NCBI GenBank assembly: GCA_963920705.1
Contig: OY987234.1
Span: forward strand, 21,905,794 to 21,969,793
From: Odiellus spinosus
Lineage: Eukaryota; Arthropoda; Arachnida; Opiliones; Phalangiidae
Direction: 5' to 3'
Length of the DNA: 64,000 nt
The position numbers and the translations under genes were made by a program. The notes below the pieces were generated by a model. That model did no database searches, was not told the origin of the DNA, and worked only from the letters and a program-made list of their open reading frames with translations. How positions within the stretch are numbered: position 1 is the first letter of the stretch; each line of letters starts with the position of its first letter. This document shows positions 13,122 through 25,370 of this stretch, one piece after another.

Positions 13122-13448
13122 TATTGAAACTGTCCTTGAACACGCGACATATCCTTGGACTCCACTCGTGTAAATATAGTTTTGGTTTTAGTTTACCACG
13201 TGATGTTACAACAATAGTTTAAAATCTACCGAAAAATAAGGTCAAACTGGTTACGAAAATAAAAGCTTTTCTATTGAGATCTATTTCGGAAAATTTCCAA
13301 TTTCTCTTTTTCTAGAAGTCGGTCGCTTGGAATATTTAAATCATTACAAAAAGTCTGCCCATCCTCGCTTTAAATAGACCCAATCCACCATTTAAAAAAA
13401 TTACAACTATAAAACTAAGAAACAAATGCGAGGAAAGCAAAGGCCTAC

Positions 13449-13632
13449 CGTTTTCTTCTTCAATGGTGAGAACGGAGGGCGTTGTGGGAGCTTCATTTTT
13501 CACTGTATTAACATTTTTAAAACTCGGTTCCATTAGTGATTTCGCGGGTTGAGCTATTTTCGTTTTATTCGGAATATCTTCCGGGGTAAATTCGAGTTCG
13601 TAATTCTTCGATCTTCTTTTGAACAAAGGCAT
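13449..13632 (-). CDS. Candidate first coding exon of an unidentified protein
   Basis: A true ATG at 13632 with A at -3 opens a 61-codon frame beginning MPLFKRRSKNYELEF and ending VLTIEEEN. The stretch is basic at the start, then hydrophilic, rich in K, E, N, T and P, with no signal peptide or membrane segment. At 13449 the frame meets a plausible donor (G followed by GTAGGC), leaving phase 1. Past the donor the frame turns hydrophobic and ends at 13336, as intron sequence read through by chance would. Codon use looks protein-like and the composition is unlike the repeats. I do not recognise the family. It is on the same strand as the PKA-RII exon and has the same donor phase. It could be the first exon of a separate gene or, less likely, an alternative first exon of the same gene. 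Confidence 0.45.
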
Positions 13633-14489
13633 TATGTCAGGAAACGCGCGATTAAATCCAAAATAATTGGCACACCCGATAAAAAAAAAATAAACCCGAA
13701 GACGTTTTAGGGTGGGGGGAAACTTAAACCCCCTTGATTTTAACCCTTAAAAATATTTAAGGGTAAAGTTTGAATCGTTTCCTTAGATCTAATATTTAAC
13801 TTTAAATTTAAATGAATTTAAATTTTTGATAAACGCGATTAAGGATAAATCATTTTAGGTTATACAAACGCGATATACTGTTTTAGAAAAATTAAGCGCG
13901 CAGGTCGATCAACGAATCTGCTTACGAAAAAGGCATGTGCGTATTTGATATGATATTGAGAGAGAGAAATAGAGAAAAATGGTGAGATAATTTTCAAGCC
14001 AGCCACAGTTGGTATGAGAGCTTTCAGATTCTACAGAGAGATAAGTTGGAAAAGGCAATGGGAATAAAGTGTGTCAGGAGGCGACTATAGCTACAGCGAC
14101 ACAATAAGCGTTTTGTTACTAACGATACGCCAATCATTTCAGAGATATTATTATAAAGTTTGAAATAGATTAGGCTTAGCGTCGGGAACAAGCGAAAACA
14201 GGGAGGGAGGAAGTAAATAAAACTGAATTTATCTTTTGATCAAATTTCAGGAATTAAACGAAATAGGCTTTAATTGAGGTTTAGCAATTAAAAATAAAAC
14301 GGTTTATGGTAATTTAAGTGTTTAAAAATTAACTCAAGATTTGGCTAAATAAATAAAATTGTTCTTTGATAAGATTAATTTCGAATTAATGTAAATAAAA
14401 ATACTGTTTTCGACTGTACTCGACGTTTTTAACTATTTTTTAAAGAATGAAAAAAGGTTAGACAGATGTTAAGTTATGGATTAGAAATT

Positions 14490-14652
14490 CCGAGGGGTCC
14501 GACACTCTTGAATTCGCTGTACACCTGAGTTCACTGAGTTCAGCTTTGACAGTGCATTGCGTTCGAACTCTTATGAACTCTGAGTTCAGCTTTGATAGTG
14601 CAAAGAGTTCAAAAATTTTGTACACCTTAGTTCGCGAGTGTCTGCCCCCTCA
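14490..14652 (+). mobile_element. Family E MITE, copy 1
   Basis: A 163-bp palindromic element with ends CCGAGGGGTCCGACACT and the inverse. Inside, GAGTTCAGCTTTGA occurs twice along with GAACTCTTATGAACTC. It is flanked by the exact 7-bp duplication AGAAATT. Confidence 0.85.
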
Positions 14653-16058
14653 AGAAATTCGTGGAATCTTTTTGATACAAGTTAGCTTAGCCAATCAGCT
14701 TCACGCATTATCTTTATAAATCGATTTAACGTAGCTTCATCTATCGGTTGTTGATTCTAAGGCCTAGTATGAACGCGGCTTAAGCGCCTCTACCCTAAAA
14801 TATTGGTTACTTAATTTCCATATTAATCAACAGTAAATTAAATCTGGTTAAAAACAGACGCTTGCAAATCCTCTGTATACACTATCTATTACATCATCAC
14901 ATTAAAACTGCCCCTAATAGGTTATAAAATTTTAATATTTTTGTTCCGAAAGCTACGAAATTACCGGTACTAAATAATAAAGAAGGATATCCCGGTTATA
15001 ACCCATTGTTTAAACGTTAAAAGAATGAATTGAGCAGAATAAACAATTTTTTTAAAAGGCATTGTGTAAATGAAAAAAATAGTTTTTAAATGCTTTATAT
15101 TATTTTATAATATTACCACCGAAATTGTATTAACAAGGAGGAACGACCTAGCTATTGTAATCTGGAGATTATTCTTAACAAAAGGGTAGTTAGGGAAACT
15201 AGCAGACGACAAAATACAGTTATTAAGTAAGCGAGATAATCAGGGGGTACTATGCCTAGTATCGTAGAAACTAACGATTACTTAATCTAACTCAAGTTAA
15301 TTTGAATGTATTTTTAACTAAACAGTAAATATTCTTACGAAATACGTAAAATTCCAGACCAAGTAAAGTAAATTCCAACTTTAATTGGCAGAACGGACAA
15401 AGATTAATGATTATAATCTAAGTATTAATCTTTAGCATTGTTTGTGGCTTGAATTTGAGGTGGATTAGGCTTAGCTACTAAATACAAGTTTCTCAAGGAG
15501 TTAGTATTCATCACAGAAATTTGTCTGAAAAGGCGTCAATTTTTGGAAAACAAAGAACATATATGGGTGCTGTCCGACCCGACTTAAACCCCTGAACATA
15601 CCTATGTTTATAAATGGATATGAATAAAAAAAATTCAATTTTATCCTACCTTTAAACTACTACAGGAGATAGAATGAGTAAGGTTTATTAATATTATTAT
15701 TATTATGAGCTTGAAGGATGTCTTCTTTGGGAGTTTATCTGATGGCAGCCGTTGTGCCACGCTAGTCCTAGAGCTCTGTATATGCCACAAACATCTGTTT
15801 TAAACCTTTACTCGGCTCTGTATACTATATCCTCATACTTGTATCAATACGCGTGTGTACTTTTAGAAATAATAACTAGAAAAAAATAAAGCTATGTCAT
15901 ATTCCATAGTGCGTAGAACCTTTTTTTTTTAATAAATATGTTTAACTAAAGTTCAGAACTTATTAAGGAATAGTAATTATAGCTACTAGTAGCGTAAGGA
16001 TCTTAGAAAACTGCAATTTGGGTACGTAATAGATAGGTAACTAAGCACAGGCCGGCGC

Positions 16059-16092
<34 letters not shown>

Positions 16093-16212
16093 CTACCACC
16101 CCTATTACGCTTAAGTGATTTGAACTCTTCCCCGAGATTTTATTTTTTCATGTGGATCGGCGGTTTGTTCACATTGGAATACTAAAGCTTTGGATGCAAT
16201 ATTCAAAACAAC
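14653..16212. other. No gene seen; scattered repeat ends
   Basis: A right end of family T (CTAGTATGAACGCGGCT) lies at 14764-14780, an ATT microsatellite at about 15690 and a 27-bp A run at 16066. Nothing coding. Confidence 0.55.
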
Positions 16213-16378
16213 AGCCGCGTTCATACTACCGCGGGCAACCAATCATAAACACGCAGTTCATTGACCCGTACCAAAATATTTAATTTTTCTGACCATTTGG
16301 GCTTATTTTCAAATTCCTTGACTTTTCCCTGACCTTTTGGGGCAATTTCTAAATTCTAGGTAATGTGAACGGGGCTTT
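16213..16378 (+). mobile_element. Family T ends around an H2-like interior
   Basis: The left end AGCCGCGTTCATACTA and right end TAATGTGAACGGGGCT enclose sequence matching the interior of H2 at 41756-41930 (AACCAATCATAAAC, CTGACCATTTGGGC, CTTTTCCCTGACC). Confidence 0.5.
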
Positions 16379-16701
16379 TAATACAGACGTTGCTGTTTAC
16401 CTCGTCGAGCACGAGCTTGTATAATCTTAATCTGGTATCGAAATGTATGTACGCGCTAATTCCCACGCCGCTAATCGATTTCAAAAGCGTCAACCAACTA
16501 CCAAGCAAAACCAAACTGATATTTCAGTGCTTACAAACCTAAAACTACTTCAATACCTTCGTACTTAAAAGTAATAAAATTAGATTCGTACCTTTGTACG
16601 AACTGAATTCTCAGAATGAATCAGTCTTCAAAGTATATTTCTTAACATCTAGGGCTTCTACGATCGAAATCACTCAATATTCTCATCGCGTTCGAAACTA
16701 A

Positions 16702-17128
16702 CTAAGACGCGTTCACACTAGAAACTTTTAAACCATTTTAAACCGTTTTAGAAAGGTCAAATTTGGAAACTTTCGGGGTCAAATGTAGAGATATTTATCC
16801 TAAATATGTAATTATTCGCTTAACTTGAATATCGAACCGTACGCTATACCTCTGGTATAACGCTAGTTTCGAACGGGAGGAGCTTACTAGATTTGACGTT
16901 ATATGCGTTATGATTTTCACCCTATCACGAGCTTTCGAGGTCCGCGACAGACAGCTAGCTCTGCCGCCAGCGCTTATCCCCGCAGCCTGATATCCCCCCC
17001 CCCCCGCACTTATCGTAGAAAACCGCCAACCGCTTCCTGTGCACGTGACATGAGGCGCGGCGTAAGGCCCCCATAGGCTCCGCCCGATTGTGACTAGCGC
17101 GCAGACAAATATTCCTGTGTGAACGTAC
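16702..17128. mobile_element. Possible family T element with a GC-rich core
   Basis: GACGCGTTCACACTAG at 16702 and GTGTGAACGTACC at 17116-17128 are inverted ends about 425 bp apart, close to the size of the copy at 6135. The core at 16850-17110 is the most GC-rich stretch of the window. It contains CACGTGACATG, CTCCGCCCG, a run of C and a 114-codon minus-strand frame with no recognisable domain. It could equally be a CpG-rich regulatory block. Confidence 0.35.
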
Positions 17129-18016
17129 CTTATCTCCAAGAAATGACGTCATAGATAGGAAAAGTGTATACAAATTCGTAAGAGATGTGAAATTTGGTAC
17201 TGAAATACGCTGCGCAATATGTGGCAGGGTTTTTAATAATTTATTAATCTTAAAAATAACATATTCCTTATGTATATGTATATGGAATAAATTTCCCGCT
17301 TTTTATAGAATATTTTAGATATATAGACGTACGCCCCCATGCCAGTTTCAAATTTATTTATATTTTGGGGGGATATTTCTTCCACGTCGAAGAATTTCGA
17401 TAAAAGTTATTTCGCCAAAAATAAAAATAACAAAAAAAAATTTTATTTTGGAAATATATATAAGAAATATCTCACCACCGCCCTCCAAAAATTTTCTCTT
17501 ACCCTACTTATAATAAACAAGAAACCGCAAAGTATAATCTATTCCACTTTGAATTGGCAACAAGTAGAAAGCTATAGGCTACCAGTTATCCTATTTAGTC
17601 ACTTTAAGGAGACTTTTGCCTAAATCTAATTAATATCGAAATTCATGTATTTTTGATCCTTACAGACAGACAAAGTTTCTTAGTCTAGTAGCCGTTGATT
17701 TATTCTTTAACATAAATTATTTTAGCTCTATCTCGCCCGAGAGTATTGAGAGTATGCTTTCATAAACGCAAACCGACGGTTTTATAGAAATTGAATATAA
17801 AAATATATTTCTATACCCTTTCATATCTGAAAAGGCGAAAACACGCAGGTACGCCTTAAAGAGGGAGGCCTCCTTTGATATTGCTAGATCCAGCTCTACA
17901 TGCACTCAAATATACCACACGATATATACTTGATACTAAAAGTTCAAAACAGACCCCAGAAAAGTAACAGGACACATTAGATCAAAGGTATAAAAAGGTT
18001 TGAAAGTTTAATCTAA

Positions 18017-18170
18017 TGCGAACGCGGCATTATTTTTCTCTAGCGCGCGTATTGGCGCTTTTTTCGTTACGTAGTAAAATCTTTACGCGTATCAAAGCTG
18101 AGAATTATCACGCGCGTAACGAAAAACGCGCCTATCCACGCGCTAAATGAAACTAAAGCCGCGTTCGCAT
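18017..18170. repeat. Inverted repeat with GCGAACGCGGC ends
   Basis: GCGAACGCGGC at 18018 and GCCGCGTTCGC ending at 18169 are perfect inverses. Further pairing occurs inside (CGCGCGTATTGGCGC with GCGCGTAACG and AACGCGCCTATCCACGCG). It is the end motif of family T turned outward. It is either a foldback element or the facing ends of two neighbouring elements. Confidence 0.6.
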
Positions 18171-21077
18171 CACTTCGTAGCGTAACTCTATAATAGTTCC
18201 GTAGAGAATCCGATTTATTTACGCTCAATTTTACGCCAAGTAAGGGTGTGAAAATGTACGCGTACGGAAGACTTGAATTAAGAAATGAGAAGCGCCTCTA
18301 CCGGAGAATTTCTCGAAAAGAGAAGGAAGCCAATATTACCATGCCCTGAATTTCATTTTCAAACAGAAAATGATATAGAAAATCATATTTCATCTACTTA
18401 AGGTTAAAAAAAGGCAAGCAAAATAATTAATATTTATGAAAAACTCCACCCAGCTGGCGTAACGTAAGATTATTGCGAAAATGGGTTAAACGGTAAACCG
18501 ACACAACGCTTCGAACAATTCTAGCGTGAAAAGTTACGTATTATAAAGGTTAACCTCAAATTATTTTGCCAAACCCTCCCTACGTGGTTTTCTACTATCT
18601 TCTTTCTATAAAGTATAAACCTCAGAAATTAAGATCTCCAAATATTTCAAGAATAAATTAGAGATTTAGAACACCATTCCATCAATGTTTATAGAAGAAT
18701 TCCTATTTAAAAGTTATTGTCGAAATAAAACTGAGTACAACTAAAAAAAGACTAGGCCTTTATATTTATACCCCCTCGTCTCTACTTTCAAACAAATTTG
18801 AAGATGAAATGACCAGGAGCATGAATAGTGGTAGCTCGGAACACCCGCGGTTACGTCTGTCTTTACCGAGCAAACACCAATTAAAAGTTCTAGCTACATT
18901 GGTAAGAGCTTTCTAATTATTTCCGTACGCAAAACTACAAATGAAGAGGTTTTAACCCTCTCTTCTTCCTTCCCTCGGGGGCTTTTTCTCTTTCCGCTTC
19001 GACTATCATTTCCATTGGAGGTTTAACCAAAAAATAATAAAATTCGATGAAGAACGAGTGGATAAGCATGAAGAAGATATTTCCTACGTTTAACATTTCC
19101 TACGTCTAAGTATTAAAGTTTTTTTGGGGGTTTAAAGCTTAATTTGGTATATAGGCCTAAGGGGTTTTCGACATATCTACAATCTTCATATTTAACAGGC
19201 ATTTATAGAGATTAGATATCATTGAAAATTACGTGATTTTATAAGAATGAACGCGGCTGTAGTTAAAAGAAGCCCCTAGGGTGTAAAAATGGTAGTAAAG
19301 CTGCTTGAAGTAAGCTATTCCTTCAACGGAAATTCTGATTTTTACTCGTGCTAGCTAAAACTTCCTGTATATCTGTAATTGGATCTTCACAACACGACTC
19401 ATTTATAGATCCTCTTTAGGTTTTTAAATTAGAGACGATAGCGCCATCTATACGTCGCGAAACGAAATATAATATTGGGAAAAAGTCAGTAAGAGAGCGC
19501 CATCTACGATTAAAAATTATCTCTTATGTAATTTATTTAAAACGTTGACGATAACATCATTACGCAAATGATAAAAACCTTAATGACTTTAATATAATTA
19601 TGGAAAAACGAACACTCAAATTATTCAATTTAAAAAATATCTCTCTTTAGTCAGAATTAGTCTTCAGCGCGTACAAATATAAGCTCCATCTTATCTCATT
19701 GCTTTTCGAAACAAATGGATAATATGGAGTTTAGTTTCGTCTGAATAGAAATGTTAACCTGATTCTGACTTTAAACATTCGATTATTATCAGATAGGAGA
19801 GAAGTTTCCCGCCAAAAAAATAAAGTCAAAATTTTATGGCGCGAGCTCGTTTTTTAGGTTCAAAGGGCGCTTCCCACTAGTTAAATTAGGCTTAACTTCT
19901 ATTATTATTTGCGCCAAAATGATATAGTTTAAGTAGGCTTAACTTCTATTATTATTTGCGCTAAAATGCGGGAACATTAACGCCAGTTTGACCAACCTTA
20001 GAAAATGCCCGAGTCTTATCACGTAAACTTAGGGTTTACTTTTATGTAATTTCCTGAGAATTACTTTGGAAGCAGAGCTGTTCAACAATACGAAGGTAAG
20101 TTGTTCCGACTCGATCTTATTACACAAAATAATATAATCCTTAGAGATATATGATCTCCCGTCTCATATTATTGTCCCTATCAGGAAAGGTGTGGAGCTT
20201 ATATTACTATAATATAAACACATACCTTATTAAAAAAAGGCTTAGCAATTACATGGCTTACTGAAGTTGGGATTATGCAAATTTTTGTTAATTTCGATTA
20301 GTAAAAATAATAAACCACACCCATACGTTTTTAACACGCGCAACGTATTAAACTAAAAGCTAGAATACAACATCGACCAACCTTTAAAAAGGTTTACAAC
20401 GCATCCAATCACTCTCTGGAGCATCTGTCGTTTCAAATTTGCGGTTACGGTCGACGTGAGAATAAAAATATTTAATTGACCTTTGACCCTTACGAAGCTT
20501 AATTATACAAAGTGGGCGGGAAATAGAAGAATGCTTTACCGAATTATACACACGCCGTTGCATTGAAGGTTTTAAAATAGCAATATATGTCGTCGCAGCA
20601 AAACCAAGCTAATTCCGGTTTTCACCTAAAAGGGGCGCCTATGCTTACACAAAAGAATTAAAAACTATTTCCGTGTAAACGAAATGTTTGGGTGAATGGC
20701 CTACACCCCCATACTCCTAGAAAGGTTTTCATATACTCTTGGTTATAAATATTATAATAAATTGATTATAGAACTGCAAACGTTATTGATAGTGTTAAAA
20801 GAAAGTGTTGATTAAATCCTAGTAATCTGTAAATTGTGTCAAAAACAATAGAGTGAAAAGCAGTATAAAGATACGAGTAATGACGTCATAATACTGATTT
20901 ACCCCCTCCCCCACCTTTCAACTCTATCACATCTACATCAATGAATACACTTAATATTATCTTTAAAAATTGGAGGAATGGGGCTTAGGAATGAGGAAGG
21001 CATTCTATTTCCCAATATAATTATGGTTTGCAATATTTATTTTAGGAATTACCACCGGGATCGCTGCTTTCAGGCGA
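18171..21077. other. No gene seen
   Basis: Contains a family T right end at about 19247-19258, the tandem duplication at 19885 and one CRE palindrome at 20881. No exon-like frame was noticed. Confidence 0.5.
19885..19977 (+). repeat. Approximately 46-bp tandem duplication
   Basis: AGGCTTAACTTCTATTATTA and TTTGCGC(C/T)AAAATG occur twice in a row. Confidence 0.9.
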
Positions 21078-21250
21078 ACTAACACTAATACCCTCTTCAG
21101 TTGATTCGAAATTAGCCGTGGTTTTATCAGATTTAACAGAGGTTTACATGTAGCCTTCTCAGTTCTATAAACCTGGGTTAATTGTGATTAAACCACGGTT
21201 AAATCTGATTAAACCAACTATTTACGCCTCGTCTGAAAAGGGTATAACAG
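21078..21250. mobile_element. Small foldback element
   Basis: AATACCCTCTTCAG at the left pairs with CTGAAAAGGGTATAA at the right. Inside, GGTTTTATCAGATTTAACAG pairs with GTTAAATCTGATTAAACC. No clear target duplication. Confidence 0.5.
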
Positions 21251-21557
21251 TCTAATTACCGAAAACAAGGCGGACTCTCCCTTCTTATTTCTTCCACGGT
21301 TGTACCGCGAACTTATTTACCAAACACTGAAGTAGTCAGCCACTCCACTACCACATTCCTCCAAGGTAGAACCCACTTTACTTTGGTTTAATAAAAAAAA
21401 AAAAAGAAAATACGTTGTTTTACGCTACGTAATTTTTTTAACGCAAAATCGACTAAGTGGAAACGACAGAATGTGTCGAGTAGCGAACAAACTTGAGATT
21501 TTCTTTCTCTACTCAGTGTTTAGGGAGAAAGTTCCCCGTACATATTATCAACTTCAA

Positions 21558-22085
21558 AGGGAGAATGAAATTCATTTAATTTCTGCCAAGAAATAATAAA
21601 TAATTTGAACGACGGGCCTTCGCTAATTAGTCTAACCCATACACGGATACAATTCAGGATCTCTATGAATGAAGCACGAAGCCGATGAAACCCTCCTTTG
21701 AAGTCTATTACTCCAGGGTCTTGTCTACCCCTCTCTGTATGGGTTAGTTTCAAAAAGCGCGATTCGTACGCCTCCTAACGGTAGATATTTTCGGAGCGGG
21801 AGTTCGTCGAGCGAATATCTCTAGCAGCCTCGGAGTTCGTCAACCAAACGTCGTCGTTTGTGGAGAGAGAGAATTTCCAATTTTTCGTAGACAGGGGGTA
21901 TGAAGCAGGACCCCTCCGATCTCGTAAAATCGTGAATTTTACCCATACAGAGAGGCGCGCTATATGGAACATTAGAGTAGTAGACTTCAAAGGAGGGTTT
22001 CATCGACTTCTGTTGAAGCTAAGCCTATTTCGGGGGTAAGTTTTTAATTTATTTCTAGTTTAATATTTGTTTCGTTAATTTCCAA
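21558..22085 (+). mobile_element. Family B element, decayed, split by a family A insertion
   Basis: An AGGGAGAATGAAA left end is followed by central family B sequence (GAACGACGGGCCTTCGCTAA, then AATTCAGGATCTCTATGAAT). After the A insertion comes the right arm (TAAGCCTATTTCGGGGGTAA). The right terminal repeat is missing, and part of the left arm has been lost. Confidence 0.75.
21675..22012 (+). mobile_element. Family A MITE, copy 1, nested in a family B element
   Basis: This is a full-length copy of the 337-bp family A element. Its left terminal repeat is slightly altered (CACGAAGCC in place of CAGAAGCC) and the right end reads CGACTTCTG. The flanks ATGAAGC and TTGAAGC are a near-exact 7-bp duplication. 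The sequence on either side belongs to family B (AATTCAGGATCTCTATGAAT before, TAAGCCTATTTCGGG after), so A inserted into an older B copy. It carries no transposase; short open frames inside are chance. Confidence 0.9.
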
Positions 22086-22275
22086 ACCTTCTTGAATTTT
22101 TAAAAACCTGAACTTTTGTACACGTTTAAATATTAAATTATCAATTAAGCTTAGTACTATTACAGCATTCTTCACTTTTTAAATAATTATAAATTAATTC
22201 TTAATGTATAATTTATAGCCTATTGTCCAAGAAATAGTTTATAAATTGATAATGTAGGTGTAGGTGTTAATGTAA

Positions 22276-22471
22276 AGGGAGAATGAAACTTAAGTGATTT
22301 TTTTTATCGATTCCTTATCGTTTAAATAGGCCTAATCCACCGATAAAAAGTTATCGAAAACAAATATTAAACTAGAAATAAATTTAAAAACTTACCCGAA
22401 AAATAAGCTTAGCTGGATTCACCCCCCAAATGAAATAACCAATAATCAACAACGTACATTTTACTCTCCCT
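22276..22471 (+). mobile_element. Family B element, internally deleted
   Basis: It starts AGGGAGAATGAAACTTAA and ends ACTCTCCCT, but most of the middle and right arm is missing, leaving 196 bp. The flanks TGTA and TTGA are altered TTAA sites. Confidence 0.7.
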
Positions 22472-23693
22472 TTGATTAAGAAATAAGAAAAGCCTCTTTT
22501 CATACACATTTCTTCTCCTAAGTCCTAACTAACTTTTAATGGTTAGGGTAGACCTTAAAGCCAAAAATAAAAAAATGTATAAAAAATAATATTATTGAAA
22601 GGAAAACCTAAGGTTCAAATCTGATGAAAGAGTCTGTTTTCAACATTTTTTTTTTCCTCTCCTTTGAAATAAGCAGCATACTTTACAAATACTGTATTTT
22701 TAATATATACGAGTTGCTTCTGGCAATCTTTTAATGTTTGGAAAGATTCTATGGAAATTAGACTAAAGGTGGATAAAAAAAACATTCATTTTCAAAAGAG
22801 ATTCCCAATTTTTTTTTTTTTTACAAGGTTTAGTTTTTACGCATTTAGCCTATAGGATGAAAAGGTATGAGTTTGCAACTCTATCTTCTAAGAAACTAAG
22901 TTTTGTAAGAGCTAAAAAAACAAGTAAAAGGGATTCCTAGTATACCCATCATTTCCATTACATATTTTTTCTATTTATTCTATTTTTTAAAAACGGTTTT
23001 GCAATCTAAAGAAAGGCTTAGCCAGGGGGCGTTGCTAAGAAGGAAGGAGAGCCCCCCCCCCTCTCAAATTTTTCCCAGAGTTGGCAAACAAACAGGAGTT
23101 GAATTGGCATAAGTTATTTGCAAAAATTGCTAACGAGAATTTTAGGACTTATTTCGACTTGCACTACTCTAGCTCTGAATCGGATAATGAATAACTTTGG
23201 ATATCCATTAATAACTAGGCTTTTTTCGGATATTTTAATCTCGGATAAATTGCTAATATAAAACCAGTCTGCTCACATATTACCATTTTATAAATTTAGT
23301 ATTATAACCTAAAATATCGCTAAATTATACAGTACTTCCTTAGAAGACGATTTATATACTCATAGTAAAATTCCGGCATAGAAATATATATATTTTTTAA
23401 ATTCTACGTTATTCTACAAATTTCGAAATTTTTGATTCAAGAGAAGTTTATGATATGGAAAAACTCAGGGCGGATTGATACATAATATATATACCTTAGA
23501 GAAGAAAGTAGTCCGTGCCAATTTCTCTAGAACACGAGTATATATTTCTTTCAACGGATTACAACATAGCGCCAATTCAAACTTTATCAGTCCATGGACT
23601 AACCATACACATTCTATAAGACTGTAAATTCCACGTTTTCAAACGGTTTAAATCGATTTCAAGGCCTAGTATGAACGGGGCTAAAGATAACGC

Positions 23694-24029
23694 CAGAAGC
23701 CGATGAAACCCTCCTTTGAAGTCTATTACTCCCTGGTCTTGTCTACCCCTCTCTGTATGGGCTATTCTCAAAAGGCGCGATTCGTACGCCTCCTAACGGT
23801 AGATGTTTTCGGAGCGGGAGTTCGTCGAGCGAATATCTCTAGCAGCCTTGGAGTTCGTCCAAAAACGTCGTCGTTTGTGGAGAGAGAATTTCCAATTTTC
23901 CGTAGACAGGGGGGGGATGAAGTAGGACCCCTTCTAACTCGTAAAATTGGGAATTTTACCCATACAGAGAGGAGCGCTATATCGAACATTGGAGTAGTAG
24001 ACTTCAAAGGAGGGTTTCATCGGCTTCTG
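23694..24029 (+). mobile_element. Family A MITE, copy 2
   Basis: A full-length copy with terminal inverted repeats of about 38 bp starting CAGAAGCCGATGAAACCC and ending with the inverse. It is flanked by the 7-bp duplication ATAACGC. Copies differ from one another by only a few percent, which suggests recent spread. The 166-codon frame through this copy is not a host gene. Confidence 0.95.
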
Positions 24030-25370
24030 ATAACGCTTAAAAAGATTCCTGGTTATTTGAACATCGGTTTGATTTTACCGTTTCAAATCGATTTAGAAAT
24101 ACAACGTAGCTTTAGCCTATGGTCAGTACTTTTGAGTGCTTTCAATATCTTAGAGCGCAACAGTGCCACTAACCCACCGAATATCAACCATGATTTTCAA
24201 TAAACTTCTTCCACCTAGCTTTATTCGACCTCTATTCGAGAGAGAATAAAGAATACCTTTTCTTTTGTCGACGACGAGTTTCCGGTGGCTCGACGCGCTA
24301 AGCCAATAAAACCCGAGCATGCCTGAAGATATAACATATTTTTTCTCGCATATTTGAATGTTTTTTGGGAACCATGACGTTATAAAACCCTTGCAAAGGG
24401 AGGGGAGCTGACACTACTATTCTTTATGCCTCCTTCCTTGAATTTAAAGTCAGAAATCAGAGGGGTTAGGTGTACAAAATAGCCAAGACAAAACGAAACG
24501 TTCGATTCCTATAAATCTAACTTTTCCATATATATATTTTATTTTTACTCTTTTATTTACCTTAAAAAAAAAGGTTTTTCATTTTTCTATCGAAAGGGAA
24601 AAAAATATTTTAAATTGAATAACTTTATTTTTACGAAAAGCGCCTGTAGAAATGTTCCAACCTGACCGCTTCGGCGCTCAGGGGAAAGACTACACTTAGG
24701 GGTAATTGAATTTAAGTTTGACAAATATAATTTTTAACGTGGGATGAATTATTCGCGAGTGTTTCTCCTATGTCTAGTGCAAATTCAAATATTATTATTT
24801 TAAAAACATCCCGGGAAAAGTTATTGTTTCGTATTAACAACCATTTATTGACCTTTTAACCTTTTATTATAATACCAAAAGTCTATATCTTTATTTCATG
24901 AAAGTAAACAGCCCCCGTAGATTATTTCGAAGGCATATTTATTAATTTAAATACGCGTAATGAATTAATTTAAATATTTCCCATTTATTCGCTTAAAAAG
25001 TATGATAAACCGAATCAGTTTCCTAAAATACACCCGATTTGTTTCCTAACTTTCTATCAGATGAAAACTTAAAATTGGAAACTTTTCTATACTGGTAATA
25101 AAAAAATGTGTACCGTTTTGATTTATTATTTCGCTTGAAAAACGTCGCTCTGAAAACCTCACCCTTCGAATAACAAACCATCCAATTTCGCTCCATTTTG
25201 AAAATTAAATGATTAAAAAGATTCATTTTTCACGTGTGGGCTAATTTTCTAAAAAGAAAAATGGCGCGTTACGATAGATATTATAGATTAAGTTAGAATT
25301 AGGCGCTTGAACTTAAAGGGAGGGTGAAAAAGAACCTCAAAGTTATACACTTTTCCGTTCAGTTCGATAT
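24030..25370. other. No gene seen
   Basis: AT-rich flank of the 37-bp satellite with only short chance frames. Confidence 0.5.
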
